Notes: a model not told the origin generated them from the sequence alone. A DNA stretch of 64,000 bases from Parascedosporium putredinis (GCA_949357655.1 CASHTG010000010.1:558001-622000), one strand, 5' to 3'; counted from the stretch's first letter, positions 35,814 through 49,037 are shown. Program-made: numbers and translations.

Positions 35814-37671
35814 TCAAATATTCTTCTCGATGGCAGCGGCGGTTCTGTCGTTTAGTGACTTGTCCTCGAACACTACAACCATGTTAGCATTGACGTTTCT
35901 TAGGTCACAACGAAGAAGATGGAAAATGAACTTACGGAAAGCCAGCTCCTCGAGGGTGTGGCCGCTGGTCTCTGGGTAGAGGGTGAAGACAATGCAAAAT
36001 TCAAAGGCAATCCAGCAACAATAGAAGATGAGGAATTTCCATCCGACAGCACTCAAGGCGACAGGGTTAACGTTGTTCGAGATGAAGCTAGCAATCTTGC
36101 CGAATATTTGCTGGACACCGATACCACGGCTTCGCTGGGAGTACGGCCAAAGCTCAATCAGGTAGGCTGCTCATGTTTTAGCACGTCTATCATATGTGAT
36201 TTCCTCTGGAAGGGTGACTTACTATATGTGAGAGCGTTGTTTCCGATGTTGTAACAGGGAGAGTAGGCATAGTACCAAAATAGGGCAGAAATAGCCGCCT
36301 TGCCATTCTTCACTCCCGTTTTCTCGGCAACCTCTAGCCGCTCAAGCGAGATCGTAAAGGCGATGAAAACCAGTAACATCAAGGTAGCAGAAAGCATGAA
36401 CATCCGCCTGCGCTTGAAGCGCGTGACGAAGAGGGCGATGAGGGTCGCGTTTATAAGGCTCCAGCAAGCGTTAGCCACGTTGATTTGGGATTTGGTTGTT
36501 GCGTCAGTAAAACCCATCATATTAAACAGGACGTTGGAATAGTAGCTGATCATTGTGTTTCCGGAAAACTGAGTGAAGAGGCCGAGGAAAATGGTGACCA
36601 ACACTCGGCGACGCATCCCAGGAGAGGTGAAAAGTTGTAGCCAGGATTGCTTTGAAACCTCCATCTCTATCTTGATGGTCTCCCTGATCTGTGCAATTTC
36701 AGCCTTGACGAGAAGGGATTCACTATCACCTTCGGCGTGGTATTTTGTGAGGATCTCGGCAGCCTCATCGTCTCGATCACGGGAGATCAGATAACGCGGC
36801 GATTCGGGGAGCAGACTACGCGACTTTCGTTAATATCTCGCCCACTAGAATGCGATGATGTCGAGGTGGGACTCACAATACGGTAGCAATCTGTAGCAGA
36901 GATGGGCAAATTTGGAGAATGCTGGGCAGACGCCAAGCCCAATCCGAGGTTATCTTGTTCGTGCCGAAGGCAATGGCTGCCGCAACAATCTGGCCAATAA
37001 AGTACGACGAGTTGAACAGCGAAGTCAACACAGGTCGTTCTTTAGGGTGACCAAGCTCTCCGATTAACGCGGCGCCAGAAATGATAGGGAAGAGGACGCC
37101 TGCGCCGAGTATCATGCGTGACACAATATACATGGCAACTATGAAACGGGGCTATCAGTAGCTGCACCGACGTGATCATTTTATTGGGGCAAGTGGGTTG
37201 TCCTACCATGTTGAGAGAAACCTTGAAGAATAGCACCTACAACCATGACCAAAGAGCCGAACATGATTGACCACCGTCGACCAAACTTCTGAGCAAACCA
37301 TGGAGCGATGGGGACGGCGAAAACGGTACCGAGGTTGTAGCAAGAGTTCATGAAGCCAAGCAGGCCCGGTTCGATGGCGTAGTCGCCCGCATCGTTCATC
37401 CGGCCCCCGCCAAAGTCTATACAGGGCATTAACACTACTAAGACTTAGATGTGTAAAGGCAGGAGGGAAGCATACATTTCTGGAAAACTTGTGAGTATTG
37501 CAGGGTGTTGATGAGCTGTGAGTCAAACCCAGAGGTCATCTCAACGCCCATACAGCAGCAAAAGAGCCAGATGTACATGTAGCGGAGGTTGGGCTTCTTG
37601 TACCATGGCACCTTGTCTTCCTCGACCAAGCGAGTGACGATGGGGTCAGCTGCTTCCCCCAAGTTTACCAT
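35814..37671 (-). CDS. MFS sugar transporter (hexose/lactose permease-like)
   Basis: This is a sugar porter of the major facilitator superfamily, about 516 residues with 12 helices in the plasma membrane. Six exons fit without any frame correction: 37671-37476, 37416-37207, 37138-36877, 36815-36223, 36166-35936 and 35872-35814. Sugar-porter signatures are FAQKFGRRWSIM in the first half, LLPESPRYLISRDRDDEA, FTQFSGNTMISYY, the loop ELWPYSQRSRGIGVQQIFGK and PETSGHTLEEL. Substrate cannot be fixed; the MVNLGEAADPIV start is common in lactose/galactose-permease-like fungal members. This gene and the dioxygenase show that the region can be read correctly over long distances. Confidence 0.92.
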
Positions 37672-40600
37672 CTTGCCCGAGTTGTATGGGACGGTGCCGA
37701 TGCTGAGATATCTGACGTTCTTGCTGGTCGTTGCTTGGGTTTGTAGAACGCTTGCGCGGGACTGAGGACAAGGCGGATAGAACCCAACGCTATCCCCAAG
37801 TGGGATATATATACATCCATGGATTGATGGATATATATAAAATGCCCTTACATGTCAACGCTATCACTGTAAATGTAAGCGATCTGCACAAGCCGTGTGA
37901 TGCAACCTCTGATCCTGCTTTTGCGGGCGAGTATGGGGAAGTTGATTTTTCGCCGAAGGAGCTCCGACTACGACCTGCTGGCGACGTAAAGAATGGGCGG
38001 TTGTTTATCGCCTTGCATCTCAGAACCAAGACGCCGTGGCCAAAGACTGGAAAATATATATATGCGGGACGGAGCACAGTGGAACAATACTAATTAACAA
38101 TGTCGGGACGAGCGGGGTTCGTGTAAACGCGAATCCTTCCAGTTTGTGCTAAACGAAGGAGGATTTTCCGGGTGGCACACTCGACCTTGAACGAAATGCA
38201 CGCATACAAAACTGTCTGGTTCGCGAACTGTCAAGACCAGTCCCTACATGCACAAAAAAGCAGAGAAGCGCGATCAAGTCTTCTAGTTCGCCTAAACTTT
38301 ATATAAATACCGGAAGCTTTTCCCGAGGAAGCCATCTTGCTATCAATACACGCATGCAGCTGTAGCTTAGTTCGACGTGGACCAATGGATGGAGGGATTA
38401 ATTGATCGACGGACGAGAATCGTTTGATAGACTCTTCGCCTGTCGCTCTTCTCGCGGCAACATTAGCCTCGAGAATGCAAAGCCTGAATCATCAATTGAT
38501 ATGGATATCTAAACAAACTACTGAAGAAAAAGCGAAGAGTAACGTTTATCAGCTCAAGGGAACGCGAAATAGCAAGCTTGAACACCTTGCACTCGACTTT
38601 CGCCCTTCAGCTTGGCTTGCCCGCGGAGGCCCCATTCCGGGCTAATAGGACCCGTGCCGTCTCAGCACATATCAACCCCGCCAACGGTCGCACTGTCTAA
38701 TCTGTCGTCTTGCTGTAGAACAAGAGTCTAGTGGTGGTGCCAAACGACTTTCCCGGGAATGAGTCCATTCTGCACATGATTCGAGTGGCGTAAATGGCTC
38801 GGGGGCCAATATCACCCTCGCAGTATATGCTTGTTCCGTCCCTTTTGACACTCCCTGACTGGGTGAAGTGGTGGTGCCAAGTTGGTTTGCTGCATGCTGG
38901 TGGGTTTGGGATCAGAATCCGCCGACTCGGTAGAGAGCCGGGGCTATAGTAGAAATGCCACTCTCATCTGCCGTTTACACCGGCAACGCTAATGTAGTCC
39001 ATCTCTATCGCCACATGGGGGCCAACATCAGCCAATGACACACAAGGTTCCCGCCCTTCTCACGAGCTAGAAGCATTGAGGTGTAGGTTCGGATCCGTAG
39101 AGCAGTTACGGCGGGGCAGCTGTTGTGTGGCATACAGGCTTAGCTGTATATATGAGAGGCATCCTAGCTGGGGGATATGGAAACTGTGGCTGTCTCTTGG
39201 GAAGTGCATGCGGTGTCAAGTTCCCAACCCATGGCCCATAACGTTGCGTGGTTTAACGGTATGAAGATGATGGATTGATGTTGGTTAGTGTATGACACTG
39301 ACAGCTCCATAAATAGGCCTCCCGGCTTATGCCATACAAGTCAAGGCTTTTGAGTGTGATTGATAACTTGAAGTGGCCACCCAGCTAGTGCATCCACACT
39401 GTAGTATTAGTGGTTCATCCAGCTGCGCCGCGAACCTTCCATGCAAAGCAGCCAGCTCAGTGGCATCCTCAGGATATGAGATCGCCGAATTCATAGTACC
39501 CGCAACCATCCGTAGATGAATAGAGTAATCCTGCCGATCACAGGAGTTTAGATAGGCGCAGTATCAAACAATTATATAAGTTCGTTCATTTTTCACGGCC
39601 GTGATATCTCGCGGCTTAACCAAGGATGCCGCAGCAAGCATTGCACGTCTCTAGCTACCAGGTATGCCGTCTTTAAGACCGTCTTGGAATTTCAATGTTC
39701 GATGCCATCTAATACTACACTGTGTCCTCATGCCAGGAGACCTATGCATCGTACTCGTCGAATGAGACAAGAGCACGGGGAGAGGGGATCCTGCCATCTC
39801 CACACCGTGTTCTTGAGAACCAAATTTGTTTAGGTTCCCCTTCCCGTGGCAACGAAATGGAGGCGACTTCTTCAAGATGCGGTAAAATCTACTTGGGCGG
39901 AAATCCGCAGGCGCACGCACGAGCCGTAGGAACCTTCCCGCCACCGCTGCATTCGTTTGAGCAAGAGAGTAGGCCATAATGGTTAAAGAGCGAGCCAGTC
40001 GAGTGCAATGTGATCTTGCTGATATATGTGTTGTTGAGGGTGGATGGGGAGGATGTGGAGGATGTGGAGGATGACTACGATGAAACATTGAAACATGGCG
40101 GAACCTACATCGAAAAGTCCGCAGGATTTATCGAGACCCGGTCCGGACCGGGCATCAATTTCCGCCAGCGCAACACCCCGCCCGCCACAGTACTAGCCAC
40201 ACGGCTAATGATATAGGCAGAATCCTCCATGTAGAGTAGCAGGCCAGTTTACGCCATGAACAACACTCAACATCCTTTTCATGGTAATCAAACTCAGTGA
40301 TACGCGGGAGAAGACCAAGGGCCGAAGTCACTTGATCTTTTACGCTATCCTTTGCACACCATTTCTGCTTCGACGTGACCTCCCGCCAGGTAACGGACCA
40401 AAACACTTCAACATCCCCTTCGAGACCCGGTATTACTTTGGCTGTGGCAATTGAAGCTCAACATACTATGTGTGAAAGACCTCTTACAAGTGCACGCCAA
40501 GCTTGCATACCAGACAAGGATCGCTAAATTTCGAACGCGTGGCCATGCTGTTATCGGGGCGATTAAAAAGGCTAAGGTGGTTAAGATAGACAAATGCAAG

Positions 40601-41305
40601 ACTGAAGACTGTATGATACGAATTTCTGCGGCAGTTGCTGGTTGGGCTGGTAAAGAGGCTCATTTCTTTGCCATGTCTCAATGGCTTTGGTTGTTTACCC
40701 GCTAGGGATCCGATGCAGCTTTGGCAGTTTGTGGGATTTAAACGCTCACCATTGTCGAGCATGAATCTTCTCTGGGACCAAGGGATTTGTTTTTTGAAGA
40801 ATTGACCACCGACGTACCAAGTCCTCTGTCGGGTCTTTCTACGGCTTTGGGGTTTGAGTCGATATCCTGGTCGTGTCCTGGTGTTACACTGCGTGGTCTG
40901 CAATGAAGCTTCGTTTGTTCCAGAGCTTTCCCGAATCTGGTTAGCTTAGATGTCTATACCCGGACTCTGTCGACCTTCAATGGTACTAGCGGCGGTAGGT
41001 GATCTATCATTGCTGGATGTAATTTATTGACACCATTATTGATGTTTCCCTCCCGTTCAGGCAGGCTCAGAGCCATGCAGCGTTCGAACTCCCCAGTGAC
41101 GGTTCATTGTCGGCTATACCGCATTGTCCGCCTGCGAGTTCCAGCTTGTGTGGTGGCGATACCAGAAACGAAACGCTGATGCGTTGCGGCCCCCTTCAGC
41201 CGCAGCAGCCCCAGCCCCTTTTTCGTCAAAAAGCCGTCTCTCTCACCCTTTCTTCACAAGAAGGCACACTACACTAGCCAAGACTCCGGAGAGCGTTAAA
41301 GGCGC
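37672..41305. other. 3.6 kb interval with repeats but no supported gene
   Basis: No convincing gene. Near 37802-37838 an imperfect inverted repeat (TATATATACATCCAT and its mirror) sits about 130-165 bp upstream of the sugar-transporter ATG. At about 40048-40072 the unit GGATGTGGA is repeated in tandem. Minus-strand frames at 40155-40599 look secreted-like but lack a start codon. Confidence 0.5.
37802..37838. repeat. AT-rich imperfect inverted repeat
   Basis: Two arms of about 12-15 bp (ATATATACATCCAT and ATGGATATATATA) flank a short centre. It could be a cruciform, a regulator dimer site or chance in A/T-rich promoter DNA. Confidence 0.4.
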
Positions 41306-44300
41306 ATGGCAAAATTGAACAGGTTGAGTAGGTTTTTCCGGGGCCCTCGCGGGATGGACGAGCATGGACAAGCCCCGCCGAACCCGTTGCCGCCCGGTCT
41401 AAGTGAAGTTCCACCGCCGCCACTTCCGCCAAGACAGCCGTCGCGCATCTCCCTAAAGCCGGCTCTTGGCTCCATCTTTTCCCCAAAGAAGGGGACACCG
41501 CATCATTATGAACCTGAGGCTCATGGCCTATTCCTTCTCCACCCTCCGCCAGAGGTAGTCCGACGTGATGATGGAGCCGAAGTCGAGTATGATGCATTCC
41601 CTTGGTCTATTTCCACTCCTCCTACAAAGAGAATCAAAAATCACAATCCAAGACCGAAGCAGCGCTGACTCAGAAATTACTATTAGCATTGTTGCTGTTC
41701 ATGGATTGAACGGGACAGCCCGGAAGACTTGGCGCGACCCGACTTCAGGCAAACTCTGGTTGGAAGACTTTCTCCCACTGACCTTGCCAAGAGCCCGGGT
41801 CATGACATATGGCTACGACTCGAGCTTGGCGTTTAGTCGGTCTAAGGCGGGCATTGATAATTTTGCCCAGGACTTGCTAAACCGGCTGAGGCTTATGAGA
41901 AGCTCTGAAGAGGTACCACCTTCACCCTTTACCGCGCCCCGACTCGTTCCCTGGCTAACTCTTTTGGATAGGCCAAGAACCGGCCGCTCCTGTTTGTGGC
42001 ACACAGTCTTGGAGGCATCGTCGTGAAAAAGGTTGCGTTCCCCATCATCATCCTGCTCGATGGAAATTGATCCACTAATGCGACCGCGGAAGCGTATCAG
42101 GCTCTGGTCTTAGCTGGCGAAGCACCAGTCTTTTACGGAAACATCTTGACCTCTACCGTCAGCATCATCTTCATGGGCACGCCGCATCAAGGCTCCGAAC
42201 TGGTGCCTTGGGCATTGACGGTGGCCAATATTGTCAACGTTGCCTTTGTCGGCCAGGCGCTGCGAACCGATTTGATCGACAGTCTCAAGATCGGCTCGGA
42301 AATCCTTGCCAACATCTCGAGCGCGTTTGTAGCCCGCTCGGCCGCGCTGAAAATCATGTCCTTTATCGAAATGGAGATAGAGCGGCCGCTCACCACCCTG
42401 GTAGGGGATACTACTTTCCTGTTTTCGTCTCCCTGTTTAGTTGTTTGCTAAAAGCCTGACTTGCCGGCCTAGGTGGTGCCCGAGTATTCTGCCCGGATGA
42501 ACTTGCCAAACGAAATGGTGTTTCCCGTAAATGCTCATCATCGAAGCATTTGCCGGTACCCTAATAATAGGAATCAGATCTATATGCTTGTCGAACAAGC
42601 CATCAAAGAAGTCATCCCACGGAAACCGACAGCACTCCCGCCAAATGCGACGGCTTCCTCGCTGGTTAGGCGACGGAACTCACCCACGGTAAGTAATGCA
42701 CCTCACCCTGTTATTGTAGTTTTTCTTAGAGCTCTGTAGTTAAGGGTGGATGGCACCAGGACCCGAAACAGGTAGACCCTTGGGCTCCCACAGTCCCGGT
42801 AAGGAGCCGCCCGAAGCCCGTCCCCGAGGACGAACAGCCGATTATGGTTTTCGTCCGCGTCAGCGGCCTTACGCGGAAGTTATCAGCACATACCAAAGGT
42901 TCCAGGCAGTTCTCCACGGACTTGCAGCTCCGCGCGGACACACTAGTTGAGGGACTTGCTGCCGTTATTCAAGAATCGGAATCAGGTATGGCTTGCCACC
43001 GCCGCTCTCCTGCTGGTCTCTCAGTGACCGCAATGACCTCGTGTTACTGAGTGCTGACCGCCGCTAGATGCACTCCCGGGATTTGATTATATCAAATTCC
43101 CAGGCGAGCAGTACGCCCTGACCTCTAGCTGGGTTGATATCGTGACAGCCGAGGCTAGGGTCACATCCGGGCACGCTAGCTATGACCCCATCTTTGGCTA
43201 CAAGATCAACCGCGATCAAACCATAGCCTCGTTTTTCAGTAAAGCCTTCCCGAACCCGGTCGAGGTGCATCTCCGGAAGAACGCCATGGCCCGAGGCTCG
43301 CAAGAGGTTCCGTCGTACGCCGTTACCTTTGGGCAGCGCGGTGTGCACGATGGCCAGGTTTCTCTCTTGAGGACGCCGAGGGTGCCAGAAGACGGACTGC
43401 ATTATGATATACCGCAGGGTCTCGGGACTCTGCCTATTTATGACGTGAGGTCCTTTAGCGGTGATTTGCCTGTTTCTATGGTCGCCAAGGGCGGGGTTTT
43501 TGTAGCGATGCACGGTGAGTGAATGCCTTCGCCCTATGCTATCCGCGGCAGACGAAGCTAATCATGCTATTTTATCCGCGGGGTGAAGATGTGGAGGCCA
43601 TGTGCTTTGCGTTCGACACCATGCCTAGCGCCAACTACGCCGTCCGACCGTACCTCGGTGGCATCAATGCTATATCAGGCGCTTCCATGTTTGATAGCGG
43701 GCACAAAGGGAAGGCGGGGCCGGATGACTGGAAGCAAGATTATGTTGTTATCCCGGAACAAGAGCAGCTTCATGGACTCGCCGTGGTGCCCGGTCTAATG
43801 AAGCAGTTTGTTGCCACCGCATCCTCTGTTCAACCCCCAAGCGACGAGGGCATAACGGACCAAGGAAATTACGGCCCGCCTGATCCCCGCTATCCATTCC
43901 CGACCTGCCACCACCAAACCTAGGCGGGACGGTCGAATGGCAAATGACGGGCAAAGACTCGATCGGAGGTATCCAGCTCCAAATCATCCCCCGAATGAAT
44001 ATCAGGAACATGCATGCTGCAAATGTCGAAAAGGTGATTCTTCCCCTGCCGGGCACAGACGAACCGCCAGCAGAACAAACTCAGAACCCCGAAGCTATAC
44101 GATACGACGTCTTCAAGACCCCGCGGGAACTGGGACTGGATGAAAATGCCGTGATCCATGTCAAGGAGTTGAGCAAAACGCTCGGGCAAAGGAAAAAGAC
44201 CATCAAGGACCTACTTCTGGCGCAGCCCGCAAACGCCGAATCCCCCGAGATTCTCCATCTCGAGGTGCACAGCAACCTTGGTCAGGAGATGTTGCTGAAC

Positions 44301-46116
44301 GTGAGGAGGATGGACTCGCGCGATCCGACAGGATTCAAGGTACGTACTTTTCTCGTTAGATTCCCATACGACGGCTCGGTCCTCACACGTTTGCCAAGTT
44401 TTACACCAAGGATGATGTGCAAGATATTGTCGTGGCTCTGCGGAGGAACTCGACGCGCCGGATCAATTTCTATACATCTACTCTGCTGCAGAGAACCTTC
44501 CCGATCTCCTGGCCCCGCGCGGAGCTGGGATGAAATCAAGATGCACGCTCGGGCGCAACGACCTGATACTCCGATTGGGACGGAGCATCTCTGGAGGGTT
44601 GTTATTGCGGAGCTCGACTTCGTGCTTGTTAGTATATTTCTTTGTTCACTGTAACCCTCATGCAAAGGCCAAGATCATACGTATTAACTAGGCGGTAGAT
44701 GCCCTATTGGCCAGGAAACGCGTCGATTCGTCTTTGCGGCCTCGTCTCCTACCAACCACCTCCTGAAGGATCTTACAATCGGGCCAAGATATACGCCGTC
44801 GCCGACGACGCCACCATCGGCGACTTTTGCCAAGAGCTCGAGCCCACCCACGGCGCGGGCGTCAAAATCTTTGGTCGCGGGGTCGGAGGCAGGGGCGGGG
44901 AGGCCAGTCCATTGGAAAAGGTTTTTGCCGTAGGCACGGGCCGGAACCCATACTCGGTCCCCATGCTTGAGCTCGTGGCGCGTGGGTATAGCGTCAAGGT
45001 CAAGTCTTTGACGGGCAAGGTCATTTCCGTGTTTGTTGAGCGTTCCGACACGATTAGTGTTATCAAGGGGCGTATCCAGGATAAGGAAGGCCTCGAGCCA
45101 AAGATGATGCGACTGATCTTCAAGAGGTGGCAGCTAGAGGATGGTAAGCACCGCACATGGGGAATTATTCTCCGAGGCACGATGAGAAAGTGGTTTGGTG
45201 CTAACGTGAAAATGTGTGTTTAGAGCGAACTATAGCCGATTACAATATTGGCCAGGTGGGATTCCCCAACGGCTCGTCTTGTTCTTGCTGTTCATTAACA
45301 TGTCAATAGGATGCCGAGGTGTTGATGGTGTTGAAGCTTCGCGGTGGAGGCGTGCAGATCTATGTCAGGGGCCTAGGCCAGAACTTTGGCCTCGGGCTGT
45401 CCACGTACGCAGGCTTGACTGCGCTCACAATCAAGCAGGAAGTCTTCAAAAGAACGTCCATCGACGTCGAGCGCATTGCCGTGACATACAAAGGGCTTCT
45501 ACTGGAGGATACTGGTAAGATTCCCACTTCACCCCTTCCCTTCGAACCCGCCCTTCCCCAGCCTAGGGATTTCAAATTGATTCTGATCGTTCATCTACGG
45601 ACGGACACAGACTCGCTCGATAAATACCAAGAACAAATCGTCTACGTGCACCTCAAACCCGACGAACCCAAGATCCTCGGAATCGGTGCCGGAGGCACCA
45701 TTGCTCACGAAATCGCAGAGGACACGTCGGATCGACGACTATGGGACATGGCCAACTCCAAGATTGTCAACTTCCAGATCCTCAACGTCGCGACGTTCAA
45801 GGCGGTGACGGGGCTCGAGCCACCCCCGACGCCTCTCCTCCACGGGGCCGATCCGAGGTTGCTTAGCATGGTGCCGCCGCCGCTTCCGCCGCGGCCCAAC
45901 CAAACGAGCGGGCCGAGTGCCGAGGGCGCTTTCGATAGCATCCGCGGCGTGGACGCGTGGCGGCGGCCTATTCATCCACGGGGCGCGGACCGAAGTGGTC
46001 CAGCGGGTATGGATGAAAACGTGCTAGGGTATTCCATGGACGGCAGTTATATGGAGAGGCAGGCTGTGGTTACTCTAAATGTGGACGATACTTACCCTAA
46101 GCTAGGTATTTCTTGA
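41306..46116 (+). CDS. SesB-like serine hydrolase fused to tandem ubiquitin-like domains
   Basis: This is a long mosaic protein, about 1365 residues. A Pro-rich N-terminus is followed by a SesB/DUF676-like alpha/beta hydrolase (VAVHGLNGTARKTW, nucleophile elbow VAHSLGG, MGTPHQGSE), the N-terminal effector type found in fungal NLR proteins. A large uncharacterised middle follows (42760-44690). The C-terminal part has a ubiquitin-like domain (LTGK, IQDKEG, RLIF, QLED, DYNI, ending KLRGGG at 45337-45351), a second diverged one (VQIYV..., 45352 on) and a conserved tail (LWDMANSKIVNFQILN). Exons: 41306-41586, 41630-41912, 41972-42031, 42093-42400, 42473-42688, 42760-42985, 43068-43514, 43589-44339, 44399-44627, 44692-45143, 45224-45255, 45310-46116. 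All phases agree once six one-base deletions are bridged (A5 42026-42030, CCC 43899-43901, GG 44434-44435, GGG 44527-44529, AAA 44716-44718, near 44750). Exon 1 start, the 43-bp first intron and the 42760 acceptor are the weakest points. It could be two adjacent genes. Confidence 0.72.
44990..45351 (+). other. Internal ubiquitin-like domain ending in LRGGG
   Basis: This stretch, split by introns at 45144-45223 and 45256-45309, aligns along the whole of ubiquitin. It keeps Lys6, Lys11, Lys27 and Lys33, the Leu8/Ile44/Val70 patch and the Leu-Arg-Gly-Gly end. Positions equal to Lys48 and Lys63 are changed (AGKQLED becomes KRWQLED; NIQK becomes NIGQ). It continues without a stop into a second ubiquitin-like fold. 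Confidence 0.8.
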
Positions 46117-46632
46117 ATTTCTTTCGTTGGAGTGGATTCACCGCATAGTTAGATCCTATCTTCACAGCATATCCATTTAGGCGTAAGCATAGTAGCGAAA
46201 GAAAAAGAACAAGCTCTTTTCAAGTCAAATGTGGCTTATGTGGTCCTAAATAAATGACCTGGCTCTAGATGGGGTTGTAAACTAATAACGGGAGAGATCA
46301 CGGCAGAGCGGCATCAGGGGCGTCGTTGGCCCGAAGAACACGCGGGTAGGGGTCTAAATGTGGAGATCTGCTTGCGAACGCCGTCGATCCTGCGCTCCTT
46401 CCACTAACCGTCGTCGAGAGAGTCCACATCCTGAATTGGAGAACACCGTTGACATCAATTGGTGGATGATCACGTGGCGCTTCCCCTCTTCATCGAGAAG
46501 GGGTCGTCATCGCCCCTGAATTGGCTCCATCGTCCCTGTTTCATGTACCCTTCGGATCATCATACTATTAGCTAGGAAGCCGTCGTTAGACGAACAAAGA
46601 GTTAAATCGTCTAGACCCAAAAATCCGTCAAA
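46117..46632. other. Short intergenic region
   Basis: These 0.5 kb should hold the terminator of the hydrolase-ubiquitin gene and the promoter and 5' UTR of the gelsolin gene. Confidence 0.6.
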
Positions 46633-47825
46633 ATGGCACCCAACCAAGGCCTCGTCCACCTGAAAGAGTACGACATTGAGGACTCCAACGTCGAACTTAT
46701 TGGCTCGGATATCGACCATCAGGTCAAGTACAATTCGGCTACTACCGAGCCCGCCTGGAATGACGGCAAGGTAGGCTTCGTCCCCGGTCTCTTTGTCTGG
46801 CGCATCGAGAAGTTCGAGGTCATCCCCTGGCCACGAGAGAAGTATGGCAAGTTCCACACGGGAGACAGCTACATTGTGCTGCACACCGTGAAAGCGTCGG
46901 AGCAGTCGGAAGACCCGGAGAAGCTGTTCCACGACATCTTTTTCTGGCTCGGCAGCGAGACCACGCAAGACGAGGCCGGCACCGCCGCGTACAAGACGGT
47001 GGAGCTGGATGAGTTCCTGCGCGGGGTCGCCGTCCAACACCGCGAGGTCGAGGCCGAGCCCTCGGAGGATTTCTTGCGGCTATTCCCGAGATTGACCATC
47101 CTCGCCGGCGGTATCAGCACCGGCTTCCGCCACGTTGAGGAAGAGGTGAAGGAGGACATCATCACGCTCCTCCGCGTGTTCAAGGCGTCCTCTGGTGGTG
47201 TCAGTTCGACAGTGGTGCACGAGGTGGCCCCGTCGTGGCGCAGCCTCGACGACACGGACGTCTTCATCCTCGACCTCGGCGACAAGATCTGGGTGTGGCA
47301 GGGCCGAAAGTGCAGCCCCATGGAGAAAGCCAAGGCGGCTCAGGTCGTGCACGACATGACCCTGGCCAAGCACGTTCCGGTCGAGGTCCTATCTCAAGAG
47401 GAGTCCAGGTCGCGGCGCGTCGTGTCTCTTTTGGGGGTGACGATGTCACGGAAACCTCGTTCAGCGCCCCTCGCCCTGGCTTTAGGTCCGGGGCGGCGAG
47501 CGCTTCGTCAGCACCTAGCGCGGCCAGCAGAAAGCTGTTCCGCATCAGCGATTCGTCCGGGTCTCTGACCTTTGATTTGGCCAACAGCGGGTCGTCCATC
47601 GGAAGATCCGACCTGGATGGCTCAGATGTTTTCCTTCTGGACACCGGACGCGACATCTGGGTGTGGGAAGGCCGTCGGGCTAGCAAAGCGGAGAAGGCAT
47701 CGTGGCTGATGCTTGCCCAGGGATACGTTCGCTGGCTGAACTCGAGGGGGAACTCCGTGCGTCCGATTGCCAAGGTGGTTGAAGGGAACGAATCACCCGC
47801 CTTCCTGCGGGCTTTGGCCGTATAA
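46633..47825 (+). CDS. Gelsolin/severin-like actin-binding protein (three repeats)
   Basis: This is a cytoplasmic Ca-dependent actin-severing or capping protein of about 397 residues, the size of severin, fragmin or CapG. Three gelsolin repeats are visible: FVWRIEKFEVIPWP, GKFHTGDSYIVLHT and DIFFWLGSETTQDEAGTAAYKTVELD in the first; DTDVFILDLGDKIWVWQGRKCSPMEKAKA in the second; and DGSDVFLLDTGRDIWVWEGRRASKAEKA in the third. The ATG at 46633 has a good context (TCAAAATGG). There is no intron. One G must be restored in GGGGG 47433-47437; without it the third repeat is lost and the frame runs to 47568. Genes with this architecture occur in other ascomycetes. Confidence 0.88.
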
Positions 47826-49037
47826 TGTAAAAAGTTGGGCCTGAGTCTATTACCTTGGCATCGCTCGGTTGGTTAAGCTGGGATTGTGGCAGTGACCGCA
47901 CATGTATTTATGCATTAGATGAAGGCCAACAAACCCGTTAGTTAGATGGGTGAAGACACTTCGAAAATGACAGTCAAAACTAGCTTGTCCTGTAAGTGTA
48001 GCTGTGTTGCCGCCAACATCCGAACATCCGACTCAGTCAATAGGATAGAAAGCATGTGTGGAAGCCATTGCCCCCGCTTTGGGCAAGACTGTGTTGTAAA
48101 TTGTAACAGCACGGCTTATTCCAATGAAATCCCTAGGACGTCAACTGCCATATCTCGGTGAAGGGAATCGCATCTATAATCATGAGCTCGTTGCGAATCA
48201 AGGACATGTGCTGGCACACCGCCCCATCCCAGCTCGCGCTATCGACGCCTTCATTTAGAGAAACGATTATGTGAGGAAGATTATGTGACCATCATCTGGA
48301 TACCCTGAGAGTCCCCGGAGATGCTCATCTGTGCCTCAATGGAATTTAGCACAATGCGGCACTGGCACTGCCACGCTCGAGCTCCAAGCGGGGCGGTTGC
48401 CTGCCCGTGGGACCAGTCGGGTTAACGACAAGTGCCGCGTCGGGCTGAAGTGACGGATGGAGAGACAGGCTATGGAGAAATTGAACTACTCGACTCGGCG
48501 AGGAAAAGAAAAAATGAAGAAAAAGAATACTTCGAACAATCTCGACCTAAGACCTTATCAATCGATGGAACCGCGGATCCGTTCCGATGCGCCAGTCTGA
48601 GGTGAAGTCAGAGCTTTGATGCCTGCAACGTCGGCAGGCTGTGGGCGGAACAAACCAAACTGCCTGCTAGGTACCTCTCCGCCCCCAATCACAAGAACGC
48701 ACGCCAAGAGATTAGTGCCAAAACATCGTCTTTTAGCTCAATGCGTGCGCGACAAGCCATTTTTCGACTTTGCAAGTTCTTCCCGCATCACACACCGCCC
48801 GGCAGCATCGCAGCATCCAACTAAAAACATCGCTCGCAGCACCAATTCCTGGAGCCCGACGACAATGCGGGCTGGGGATTGGCGTGCTAGAAGTCGCGCA
48901 AAGCAATGCTGAAACACCCCATTCACTCATTTATATCAACCCTCACGCTCGCTCAATGCTTCTGCCCTGCGTCCTTGAACCAGGTCCGCTAACTCACACT
49001 TTCTTCTCATACCTTATACCCTTCCTTGTTTGCCTTC
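47826..49037. other. Intergenic region, no supported gene
   Basis: No supported coding sequence in 1.2 kb between two plus-strand genes. Confidence 0.5.

Noticed and set aside
40155..40599. Minus-strand frames resembling a small secreted protein (hydrophobic start, Trp/Cys-rich body) joined by a 46-bp intron
   Set aside because: The leader frame begins at TTG and has no in-frame ATG before an upstream stop, and no family or conservation evidence supports it.
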